NCBI GenBank assembly: GCA_047615875.1
Contig: JBLHGU010000297.1
Coordinates: 1 to 5,650 of the forward strand
DNA from: JBLHGU01 sp047615875
Lineage (GTDB): Bacteria; Pseudomonadota; Gammaproteobacteria; Arenicellales; CAJQKF01
DNA: 5,650 nucleotides
Direction: 5' to 3'
The translations under genes were made by a program, and so were the position numbers. This document shows positions 1-5,650 of the stretch, piece after piece. Under the pieces are notes generated by a model that saw nothing but the letters and a program-made list of their open reading frames with translations, searched no databases and had not been told where the DNA came from. Position 1 is the first letter of the stretch. Each line of letters begins with the position of its first letter.

Positions 1-616
1 CAGCAAGTTTGCTTTTTATAGCATTGGCCGCCTGGTTGTGGGCATCCATGATGGGCGTTTTGGGGCTGCCACCAACATTGCTTCCAAATAATAGCTTGAA
101 TGCATTGAAGGGGTTGTCCTCAAAGGGCATGGTGGTGTTGCCATCTCGAGTTAAGTAACCGTGCCCATTGCTATGTACACCTAGGTTGACATAAGTGAAC
201 GGCATATTGGGACCCAGTTGCTTGCCCATATAGACATCGTAGGTGTCTATGTTACTACCGCTCCAGCTATTGGACAGAATTCTGGGTAATCTGCCGTGGC
301 CAGCATTGTCGTGGGACATATTGAGCAGGAAGTTAAATTCGGTTTTGACCTCTTCGTAACTACTCGACATAGCAGGTAAAGTCATATCTGCTCCAAGACC
401 TGTGGGTGCCCAGAAATCATGTATGCTACCACCTGGGACATAGATTACCAGAGACTTATTTGGACCCGTTCCCTGAGCATCTGCATGACGGGCAAAAAAT
501 ATGCCTGATACTAGCGGAGAGCTGCTAATCAGTGTTTTAGAGATGCCCGAGGCCAGGAAAGTTTTGAGTAAACCACGACGTGATATTTCCTGTTTGTTTT
601 CGTTGTACTTGTTCAT
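1..616 (-). CDS. DUF1552 family Tat-exported protein, C-terminus outside window
   Basis: Reading the minus strand from the ATG at 616 gives 205 codons with no stop, so the gene continues past position 1; from memory, family members run to roughly 400-450 aa, so about half is visible. The N-terminus is a twin-arginine signal: S12-R13-R14-G-L-L-K18, a hydrophobic stretch, then an ADA|Q cleavage site near residue 47. The mature part starts with KSLVIYVPGGSIHDFW, and MSHDNAGHG (about 100-108) and SGSNIDTYDVYMGKQLG (about 119-135) match the DUF1552/DUF1501 pattern of a conserved GH segment followed by a 'SIDqyiA' helix. DUF1552 genes are typically paired with DUF1592/1588/1585 cytochrome genes, exactly as here, with the upstream stop codon at 634-636. 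An in-frame ATG at 628 would add four residues. Its biochemical activity is unknown. Tat export suggests periplasmic or outer-surface action after cytoplasmic folding. Confidence 0.85.
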   Translation of the reverse strand, partial: MNKYNENKQEISRRGLLKTFLASGISKTLISSSPLVSGIFFARHADAQGTGPNKSLVIYVPGGSIHDFWAPTGLGADMTLPAMSSSYEEVKTEFNFLLNMSHDNAGHGRLPRILSNSWSGSNIDTYDVYMGKQLGPNMPFTYVNLGVHSNGHGYLTRDGNTTMPFEDNPFNAFKLLFGSNVGGSPKTPIMDAHNQAANAIKSKLA

Positions 617-630
617 TATCTGTACCATTG

Positions 631-635
631 CTCCT
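631..635 (-). promoter_or_regulatory. AGGAG ribosome binding site of the DUF1552 gene, overlapping the upstream stop codon
   Basis: On the minus strand AGGAG overlaps the TAG stop (634-636) of the preceding frame. It lies only 2 nt before the ATG at 628 and 14 nt before the ATG at 616, so neither spacing is ideal and the start is ambiguous. I prefer 616 because it gives a conventional Tat signal beginning MNKYNENKQEISRR. The tight junction implies co-transcription and probably translational coupling. Confidence 0.5.
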
Positions 636-1728
636 ATGGATTCCGTGACCAGGCTTTTCTATACCGCACCGCTTTGAGCGATCCGAAACGTTCGAGCATG
701 GAGCGAGGACTGTTATTCATCATCGTGTTAGTGAGCTGATCGATCTCGCAGGCATAGCCTGATTTTTCTTCATCGCTTAACTTAGGCCCATCTGGATTAG
801 AGCTGTCGATATCTTGATGACCCACACCCATGAAATAGCGAAATAGCTGCTTCGGTAAACAGCTTTGAGCTGAAGATAGTCCCGTAAGTACAGCGCCTAG
901 TCCCTGTGTGCCCTGAAATGCCTGTAGATCCTCTATATCGCTATAGTTCAGTGGGGCGTAGAGTTCACCGCTTGCGTCGATAGCGTTGCCATTCAAATCA
1001 CTGCTGCGTACTCGCCCAACAGAGTCGAAGTCTTCCATGCCAAATCCCAACGGATTGATGTATTGCAAGTGGCAATTGGTGCAAGGCGTATCTTCAGTCA
1101 AGCGATGATATTTAGATCGGTTGGTTGTAGCTGGATCTTGTAAAAAGTCCGATAGCTCAGCTAATTTTTGTTCTCTGGCGGCAAAAGTGCCAGCGGGAGG
1201 AGCCGGTTGGTCCTGACACAGCATGCGACGACGTACTCTTACCGAACGAAGTATGGGAGACGTTTCCACCGCCTCTCCCCAACGGGACATAAAGGCGCCA
1301 TTAGCAAGTATGCCACCTCTGTCGAAGGTGTCGATACGCTGCATGTCAGTTCCGCTTACGCCACTGACACCGTAGTGCTGGGCAAGCAGTTCGTTTAGGA
1401 ATGTAAAGTTACCGGAATAGAGTGAGGCGAATTGTTCCGAGGGCTCTAGCATGACATGAGCGAAAGTCTCATTTATTTCGTTTTGCATATGTGGCACCAG
1501 GTTTTCAAAACCGGGCCAAACACCAGGATCTTTAGCCGCAATACCAAGGTCTGCGGTGCCTAGCCAACTACCAACGAAATCCGCCATTACCGGCTTTGCA
1601 TTACTCACCAGTCGTTGTACTTGGTTGATGATATTTGCCTCGGTGCGCAGTTCATCTAAGGCTGCAGCATTGAGTAAGAGCTGGTCCGGGGTTGAGCCGG
1701 TGAAGGTGTATGCCAGAAACGTTGCCAT
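634..1728 (-). CDS. C-terminal part of a PSD-type cytochrome (DUF1592/DUF1588/DUF1585), separated from its N-terminus
   Basis: This is the open 3' part of the large disrupted gene, not a credible independent gene. It starts mid-domain at an internal Met with no Shine-Dalgarno upstream, and the homologous frame continues upstream of it. From the N-terminus it holds the end of DUF1592 (FLAYTFTGSTPDQLLLNAA), then DUF1588 around residues 131-178 (RIDTFDRGGILANGAFMS, ETSPILRSVRVRRRMLC, PAPP). It then has a heme-type C216-T-N-C-H220 followed by LQYINPLGFGMEDFDSVGR. DUF1585 ends it at about 265-364, with an SMLERFGSLKAVRYRK-like tail typical of the family. The CxxCH here is usual for these 'planctomycete cytochrome' proteins and would give the intact protein a second heme. 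The stop at 634-636 overlaps the ribosome binding site of the DUF1552 gene. The C-terminal end looks complete and undamaged, and further in-frame sequence reaches back to a TAA at 1786-1788. Confidence 0.75.
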   Translation of the reverse strand: MATFLAYTFTGSTPDQLLLNAAALDELRTEANIINQVQRLVSNAKPVMADFVGSWLGTADLGIAAKDPGVWPGFENLVPHMQNEINETFAHVMLEPSEQFASLYSGNFTFLNELLAQHYGVSGVSGTDMQRIDTFDRGGILANGAFMSRWGEAVETSPILRSVRVRRRMLCQDQPAPPAGTFAAREQKLAELSDFLQDPATTNRSKYHRLTEDTPCTNCHLQYINPLGFGMEDFDSVGRVRSSDLNGNAIDASGELYAPLNYSDIEDLQAFQGTQGLGAVLTGLSSAQSCLPKQLFRYFMGVGHQDIDSSNPDGPKLSDEEKSGYACEIDQLTNTMMNNSPRSMLERFGSLKAVRYRKAWSRNP

Positions 1729-1944
1729 TTCAAATGATGTCAGTCCGAAACCATTGCCATCAAGCTCAGAATTGCCAGGATTGTCTTAGCCTAATTCGTG
1801 ACGATAGAGAAATTGTGGCGAAGATAACATTCCCTCCAAAGCCATTTGGATGCCAGACTTTACGTCGCCACTGGTATGACTACCGTTAGCCATCGCTTCA
1901 TAGTTACCTACCTCACTATCGGTTAGAGAGCGACGGAATATGCG
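1729..1944 (-). pseudogene. Broken middle of the PSD/DUF1592 region, between a frameshift and a nonsense codon
   Basis: In the minus frame of the downstream part, 1944-1789 reads 52 residues starting RIFRRSLTDSEVGNYEAMAN and ending SPQFLYRHELG. This is the conserved DUF1595/DUF1592 stretch normally following a 'DFI..F..R' segment, which is what the upstream frame ends with (DCADDFISNLHP). A TAA follows at 1788-1786, then DNPGNSELDGNGFG and on into the downstream open frame. Adding one C to the minus-strand CCCC run (GGGG at 1944-1947 on the plus strand) gives DDFISNLHPRIFRRSLTD and restores the frame. The TAA sits where a sense codon is expected between HELG and DNPG. With both repairs the protein would be about 1586 aa from the ATG at 5393. 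Natural gene decay and sequencing error both remain possible. Confidence 0.8.
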
Positions 1945-4900
1945 GGGTGCAGGTTGCTGATAAAGTCATCCGCACAATCCTGGTTATAACTCGTGCAATT
2001 GAGGGCCGGAGCAAATTCGCGATCAACAGACCACTGGGCAATTTCCTCAGCGACCAATAAATAGTTGCTATAGGAGGAGGGAATAATTGCAGCGTAAGTA
2101 TTGTTGGTAAAAAATCCCACCTTGCTATCTGCTGATAATCCGTCTGCCACTGGGAAATCTATACCCAGTAAATCCTCAACGCTGTTCTGATACTCTGAAC
2201 GTGTGAGGATCTTCAACTGTCGGGCGCCATAACTTACCGGTGTCAGTGTGGGGTCGCAGATGGTCTCAGTTACCCATAATGTCTGGATGAAAGTAGCTAC
2301 ATCTTCTGCACACTGCTGATCGCAGGAACCGGCATTACCCAGTGGCATGAAGGTGGCGATATAGGTCGTCATATCGTCAACATCACGTTCTACATTTATT
2401 TTCGGAAAGCTGCCAACGCCTTCTCCACTCACGCCATGACAACCGGCACACTGATCTACATAAATTTGCTGGCCCTGGGCTAGTTGATTTCCCTCGGTAA
2501 CGGTAACCCGTTCAATATTGCTGGGCAGAGAAGGTACGCCACTATTAATAGCGATTACTTTGTAATCAAATTCGCCTACATCGGGCAGACCTTCGACTAG
2601 AGTGGTCGTGTTGGCTCCGATTTCTGTAGTGGTTTGCCAATTTCCATCTGACGGTTTGCGTCTAACCAGAAACAGGGTTTCGTTGGTACTATTGTCTACC
2701 CAGTTGAGACTTGCCTGGGCAGTATCCGTGTCAAAGTCTCCGACCAGAGAGCCTGGGTCCGCCGGTGCCTGGGGCATATTTACTGGCTGTACATTTCCGT
2801 CTGAAATAGTATCAAATCTCAATTGAAAATAGACCGGCACGGCTTCGCCAATTGAACTCAAATTTGCGACTACCCGTAAGGCTTCGATGCCCTGTGCCAT
2901 ATCGAAAGTTTTACTATCGATATGCACTGGTTTAACAGTAGATACAAGTAGTGTGTTGGTGGAAATCTTACTGATGAGTACTTCAGCTGAAATGACTTGC
3001 CGTACGCTATGTAAACTGAAATCGCCAGTGAGTGTTTCGAATCGACTATCACCGGCTGCCAGCTGGGCCAGTTCCGTAGCGTTAATGTTGGCTCGAAAGT
3101 AGGCAGTCGGTAACAGGTTTGTCTCAAATAACAGGGATAAAAGACGGCTGTTGCGAATATCTACTCCAGTTGAAATATTATTAAGATTAACTGCGAATAT
3201 GGTTTCACCTGTCGCCGAAATTGATCCACTAATAGCATTTGGCTCGCCGTCTGCCGCGATAAACTCATTAACTTCCGCGGTGTGATCTTTCTTCATCGAA
3301 ACATATTGAACGGATGAGTTGTCACCGTCCAGTTGCCAGGAAACTGCAACGGGGTTAGTTGCCGGAAGGCCATCGCAAATTGTACCGCTGATCGCAATGT
3401 TGTGATCAGCCTGTGGGTCAGCCTTATTGGTAATGAAGCCAAATGTATAAGTCTGTCCGGTTTCAATGGTTAGCTGCCAGGATGGTGGAGTTACCGTACA
3501 ATCTTGTGTAGAGCAGTTGTAGGTAGCATTCCAGCCGCTATTAAATGAAGTGTTCGCACCCCATGGCCAGGAAAACTCCCACTCGGTTAAAGGAGCACCA
3601 TTGTTTACAATGGAAATTTCCGCTTTGAAACCAGCATCCCAATTTTCGATTACAGTATATTGACAGTCTGCTGCATGGGTAATCTGGGCTGTCACTAGAG
3701 AAGTAACCAGCACTGCAATTTTGCCAACAACCAAGGAGGCTCGGACTGAAGTAATCGGCCTGGTGTTGCGGATCAGTAATCTCTCCGCAGTTAGTCGAGT
3801 GATGCTGGCGTGTACTTCAATGGGGATGCTGACACCGTGTAGATCTAATAGAGGAGTAATTACCTGTGAAAGTGAATCCCCTATAGCCAGGTTAGATAGT
3901 TGCGCCATATCGACATTGAGTGAAATTACGGCCTGAGTAAAAGTATCGGTCTCGAATAGAAAATTACGCATACGTTCATTTCGAGTGGTAATGCCGGTCT
4001 CTACACTATCCAGTTTGATTGCAACCACTGCATCGCCCTGGGCAGAAATGCTACCGCTTAACACAGTAAACGAGTGCGTTTCAATAATGTGTATCTTTTT
4101 GGTGGAGACGAAGTGCAATGATGATGACTCTGCATCCAGGTTATAGGTGTTGGATGGCAGAGGATCGCTTACGACGATAGTCACGCTGGTGGCATTAGAT
4201 ACATAGTGTTCATCTATAACAGTGAGTGAAATCGTATAAATGCCTGCTTCGTCATAGGTTCGAGTTGTAAAGAACTCGCTTGAGGTGTCTCCGTTGCCAA
4301 AATTCCAGAAAAATACCAGGGCATCGCCATCGGGATCACTGGAGTTACTGGCATCAAAGTTTACTGTGAGTGGCACGGTGCTTTGCAGTGACGATGCCAC
4401 TGCTGCCGCGACTGGCGGCTGATTCAAATGTACCGACCCACATATTCCACCTAAGTCTGGAATTTTCGCAGGTGAATTCGGTGTGGCCTTATTGGTATTG
4501 AACCCAAACTCAACGGTGCTATTAGGGCTAATTCTGCTGTTATAGCTTTCATTGGAAGCCTGATAGGGATTGTTACCACTAATAACTGAGCTCCAATAAT
4601 GACTGATACTGGAATTGTCTGGAAAGTTGATCGCTACAGTCCAGCCATTAACCTCCAGGCCGGCAGTATTAGTAATTCTTACCGTGGCGGTAAATCCGCT
4701 GTTCCACTCTTCGCGAACAATATATTCACACTGGGCTGTGATGGGTTCTGCGGAAAGGGCCTTGATGGTTAAGTCGGCTGTTGCAGAGTCGCCGTTGCCG
4801 TCATTTACTGTTAACGAAACAGCATGAGTGCCCGCATCAGAGTACGTGTGCGAAGGGTTTGCACCGTTTGAGGTAGTGCCGTCGCCAAAGTTCCAAAGAT

Positions 4901-5393
4901 AGCCTAAGGCGTCTCCATCTGGGTCTGAAGATCCACTAGAACTAAAATCAACCGTTAGAGGAACTGCGCCTTCTAATACCGAAGCAGTAGCATTTGCAGT
5001 AGGAGGATTATTTGCACTGCCACCTACACAATCACCACCTAGTGTTGGAATCTGTGCGGGAGTGTTTGATGTGCCCTTTACGGAATTGAAGCCAAAGCTA
5101 ACAGAGTTGTTAGGCCGTATGGTGCTGTTATAGCCTTTGTTCGTTGCTAGATAGGGATTGCTTCCGCTAAGTGAAGCGTTCCACATGCCGTTGATCCAGG
5201 AGCCGTTCGAGAACGCTATGGAAGCGGTCCAGACACTTATGGCTTGATCAGAATTGTTAGTGATCTTTACAGAAGAGGTGAATCCAGAGTTCCATTCATG
5301 AACCAACTGAAATTCACATGTCGCGGCATACAAGGTGCTGCTCGACAAAGTTATTAACGCGGCGAGAGATCTGGCCAGGTTCCTGCGTAGCAT
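1923..5393 (-). CDS. Secreted CBM2/PKD/YceI/Fn3/cytochrome c protein, N-terminal part of a disrupted gene
   Basis: Residues are numbered from a TTG at 5423; the preferred start is the ATG at 5393 (residue 11), with GGAG 6 nt upstream and a clean signal peptide, MLRRNLARSLAALITLSSS, cleaved near 33. Domains follow: CBM2 36-132 (bounding Cys, WNSGF, W44, W65, W81), PKD 139-222 (WNFGDG), CBM2 232-328, PKD 334-419 (WNFGNG), and YceI-like 427-558, which stops early. An internal signal-peptide-like segment spans 559-584, then CBM2-like 587-683 with an extra Cys pair (C637, C642), YceI-like 694-871 and Fn3 about 883-977. Cytochrome c follows at 978-1053 (C992-A-G-C-H996, likely Met ligand M1026 in FMPLGN, and C1034/C1038). 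A DUF1587 start (LKILTRSEYQNSVEDLLGIDF) comes next, and the frame ends abnormally within DUF1595. CBM2 domains usually bind cellulose or chitin, YceI domains bind polyprenyl quinones, and PKD/Fn3 act as spacers. I infer a cellulose-bound electron-transfer role resembling Cellvibrio Cbp2D/Cbp2E. It precedes the DUF1552 gene in the same operon. Confidence 0.85.
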   Translation of the reverse strand: MLRRNLARSLAALITLSSSTLYAATCEFQLVHEWNSGFTSSVKITNNSDQAISVWTASIAFSNGSWINGMWNASLSGSNPYLATNKGYNSTIRPNNSVSFGFNSVKGTSNTPAQIPTLGGDCVGGSANNPPTANATASVLEGAVPLTVDFSSSGSSDPDGDALGYLWNFGDGTTSNGANPSHTYSDAGTHAVSLTVNDGNGDSATADLTIKALSAEPITAQCEYIVREEWNSGFTATVRITNTAGLEVNGWTVAINFPDNSSISHYWSSVISGNNPYQASNESYNSRISPNSTVEFGFNTNKATPNSPAKIPDLGGICGSVHLNQPPVAAAVASSLQSTVPLTVNFDASNSSDPDGDALVFFWNFGNGDTSSEFFTTRTYDEAGIYTISLTVIDEHYVSNATSVTIVVSDPLPSNTYNLDAESSSLHFVSTKKIHIIETHSFTVLSGSISAQGDAVVAIKLDSVETGITTRNERMRNFLFETDTFTQAVISLNVDMAQLSNLAIGDSLSQVITPLLDLHGVSIPIEVHASITRLTAERLLIRNTRPITSVRASLVVGKIAVLVTSLVTAQITHAADCQYTVIENWDAGFKAEISIVNNGAPLTEWEFSWPWGANTSFNSGWNATYNCSTQDCTVTPPSWQLTIETGQTYTFGFITNKADPQADHNIAISGTICDGLPATNPVAVSWQLDGDNSSVQYVSMKKDHTAEVNEFIAADGEPNAISGSISATGETIFAVNLNNISTGVDIRNSRLLSLLFETNLLPTAYFRANINATELAQLAAGDSRFETLTGDFSLHSVRQVISAEVLISKISTNTLLVSTVKPVHIDSKTFDMAQGIEALRVVANLSSIGEAVPVYFQLRFDTISDGNVQPVNMPQAPADPGSLVGDFDTDTAQASLNWVDNSTNETLFLVRRKPSDGNWQTTTEIGANTTTLVEGLPDVGEFDYKVIAINSGVPSLPSNIERVTVTEGNQLAQGQQIYVDQCAGCHGVSGEGVGSFPKINVERDVDDMTTYIATFMPLGNAGSCDQQCAEDVATFIQTLWVTETICDPTLTPVSYGARQLKILTRSEYQNSVEDLLGIDFPVADGLSADSKVGFFTNNTYAAIIPSSYSNYLLVAEEIAQWSVDREFAPALNCTSYNQDCADDFISNLHPAYSVAL
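3672..3749 (-). other. Internal signal-peptide-like segment at an apparent gene-fusion joint
   Basis: Residues 559-584 of the large protein read SVRASLVVGKIAVLVTSLV followed by TAQITHA and then ADCQYTV. This has a basic stretch, a hydrophobic core and a THA|A cleavage site directly before the first Cys of a CBM2-like domain. That arrangement is exactly how the real N-terminus of this protein looks. It directly follows a YceI domain that lacks about 30-40 C-terminal residues present in the second copy. No in-frame ATG lies between residues 506 and 710. A TTG at 3734-3732 is the only plausible alternative start, and it has no convincing ribosome binding site. Confidence 0.7.
4167..5318 (-). repeat. 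Tandem duplication of a CBM2-PKD module
   Basis: Residues 36-222 and 232-419 of the large protein are two copies of the same CBM2-PKD unit (5318-4758 and 4730-4167). Shared positions include WNSGFT, NPY, YNS.I.PN..V.FGFN, P.L[GG].C, PLTV.F, SDPDGDAL and WNF[GD/GN]G. The copies are clearly diverged, so this looks like an old module duplication rather than a recent one. It gives two sugar-binding modules at the N-terminal end, which would increase avidity for insoluble polysaccharide. Confidence 0.7.
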
Positions 5394-5399
5394 ATTTGT

Positions 5400-5403
5400 C
5401 TCC
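5400..5403 (-). promoter_or_regulatory. GGAG ribosome binding site choosing the ATG at 5393
   Basis: GGAG on the minus strand stands 6 nt before the ATG at 5393-5391. The other in-frame candidates, ATG at 5405 and TTG at 5423, lack a comparable site and would add a non-hydrophobic extension before the signal peptide. Confidence 0.65.
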
Positions 5404-5650
5404 ATAGACCACTTAAAAGTCAAAGAGACAATTCTAGTAGACGAAGATTACATGAACCTTACATCGATGCGCCTCCAGTCGCATGGTTACTACCATCTAT
5501 CGGATAACAAAAATTGAACAATAGTTCGTCTTGGTATTTCTACCGCTCGTAGAAACTGTGGAATTTAGCTGCGCTAACAAACAACCAAATGCAGCATTCA
5601 CAGTCTTGTAAATTTAACCTGATTACGCCCGTGCACTGTTCGGTCCATAG
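5404..5650 (-). promoter_or_regulatory. Noncoding upstream region of the operon
   Basis: No convincing gene is visible on either strand; the longest minus-strand frame entering from the right edge ends after about 36 codons and is not recognisable. The stretch is AT-richer than the coding region and probably holds the promoter. A TAGAAT at 5436-5431 could be a -10 box, but no good -35 lies at the right distance, so I do not call a promoter. An inverted repeat lies at 5537-5555. Confidence 0.4.
5537..5555. repeat. Perfect 7-bp inverted repeat with 5-nt spacer
   Basis: The plus strand reads TTTCTAC, CGCTC, GTAGAAA. The arms are perfectly complementary. No T-tract follows on either strand, so it does not look like an intrinsic terminator. 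Its position about 145 bp upstream of the start fits an operator or activator site, but no regulator family is recognised from the sequence. Confidence 0.4.

Noticed and set aside
1935..1960. Programmed -1 ribosomal frameshift joining the two parts
   Set aside because: No X XXY YYZ slippery heptamer is present at the shift, and an independent TAA at 1786-1788 would still end the product.
2870..3127. Minus-strand 85-codon frame inside the second YceI domain
   Set aside because: It overlaps the recognised YceI coding sequence in another frame and shows no signal, domain or start context of its own.
3732..3734. TTG on the minus strand as an independent start for the second half of the large protein
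   Set aside because: It would give a fair signal peptide, but the preceding bases (CCGAGCCTCC) contain no usable ribosome binding site, and the reading frame is continuous from upstream. Kept only as a remote possibility.
3733..3739. AAGGAGG on the plus strand, resembling a strong Shine-Dalgarno
   Set aside because: No start codon follows at a usable distance that opens a believable gene, and it lies inside minus-strand coding sequence.
5421..5423. TTG at 5423 as the start of the large gene
   Set aside because: The ATG at 5393 has GGAG at 6-nt spacing and leaves a standard signal peptide; the longer start adds ten residues without support.
5431..5436. TAGAAT as a -10 promoter element
   Set aside because: No sequence close to TTGACA lies 16-18 nt upstream of it; a single hexamer is not enough.
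1168..5517. Plus-strand open frames of about 60-77 codons scattered across the window
   Set aside because: All lie opposite well-supported minus-strand coding sequence or its upstream region. They have low-complexity, unrecognisable translations and no convincing ribosome binding sites.

Overview
The window reads as three minus-strand pieces of one operon from an aerobic, polysaccharide-degrading bacterium. The CBM2 and PKD modules joined by Ser/Asn-rich linkers, YceI domains, c-type cytochrome motifs and moderate GC most resemble marine Cellvibrionaceae-type Gammaproteobacteria (Saccharophagus, Teredinibacter, Cellvibrio). That placement is inferred from domain architecture, not from a search.

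Layout in transcription order, right to left. Positions 5394-5650 are noncoding upstream DNA with a ribosome binding site and an inverted repeat. Positions 5393-1923 encode a secreted protein of about 1156 aa: signal peptide, CBM2, PKD, CBM2, PKD, a YceI-like domain that stops early, an internal signal-peptide-like segment, a third CBM2-like domain, a second YceI-like domain, Fn3, cytochrome c (CAGCH), and the start of the DUF1587/1595/1592 (PSD) region. The frame is lost near 1944-1947 inside the PSD region. The downstream frame carries the expected continuation but is itself cut by a TAA at 1786-1788. It then runs open to 634, covering DUF1592, DUF1588 and DUF1585 with a second heme motif (CTNCH). 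Immediately after, at 616 or 628, begins a Tat-exported DUF1552 protein that leaves the window at position 1.

The intact ancestor of the large gene was probably a cellulose-bound, quinone-binding, multiheme electron carrier with a DUF1552 partner. It recalls the CBM2/YceI/cytochrome redox proteins of Cellvibrio (Cbp2D/Cbp2E), which are proposed to support oxidative cellulose breakdown (from memory). Three separate irregularities sit in this one gene: a truncated YceI domain joined directly to an internal signal peptide, a frameshift, and a nonsense codon. The sequence therefore looks like a fusion of two tandem paralogues that is now decaying, or an assembly or sequencing artefact. The reads must decide between these.
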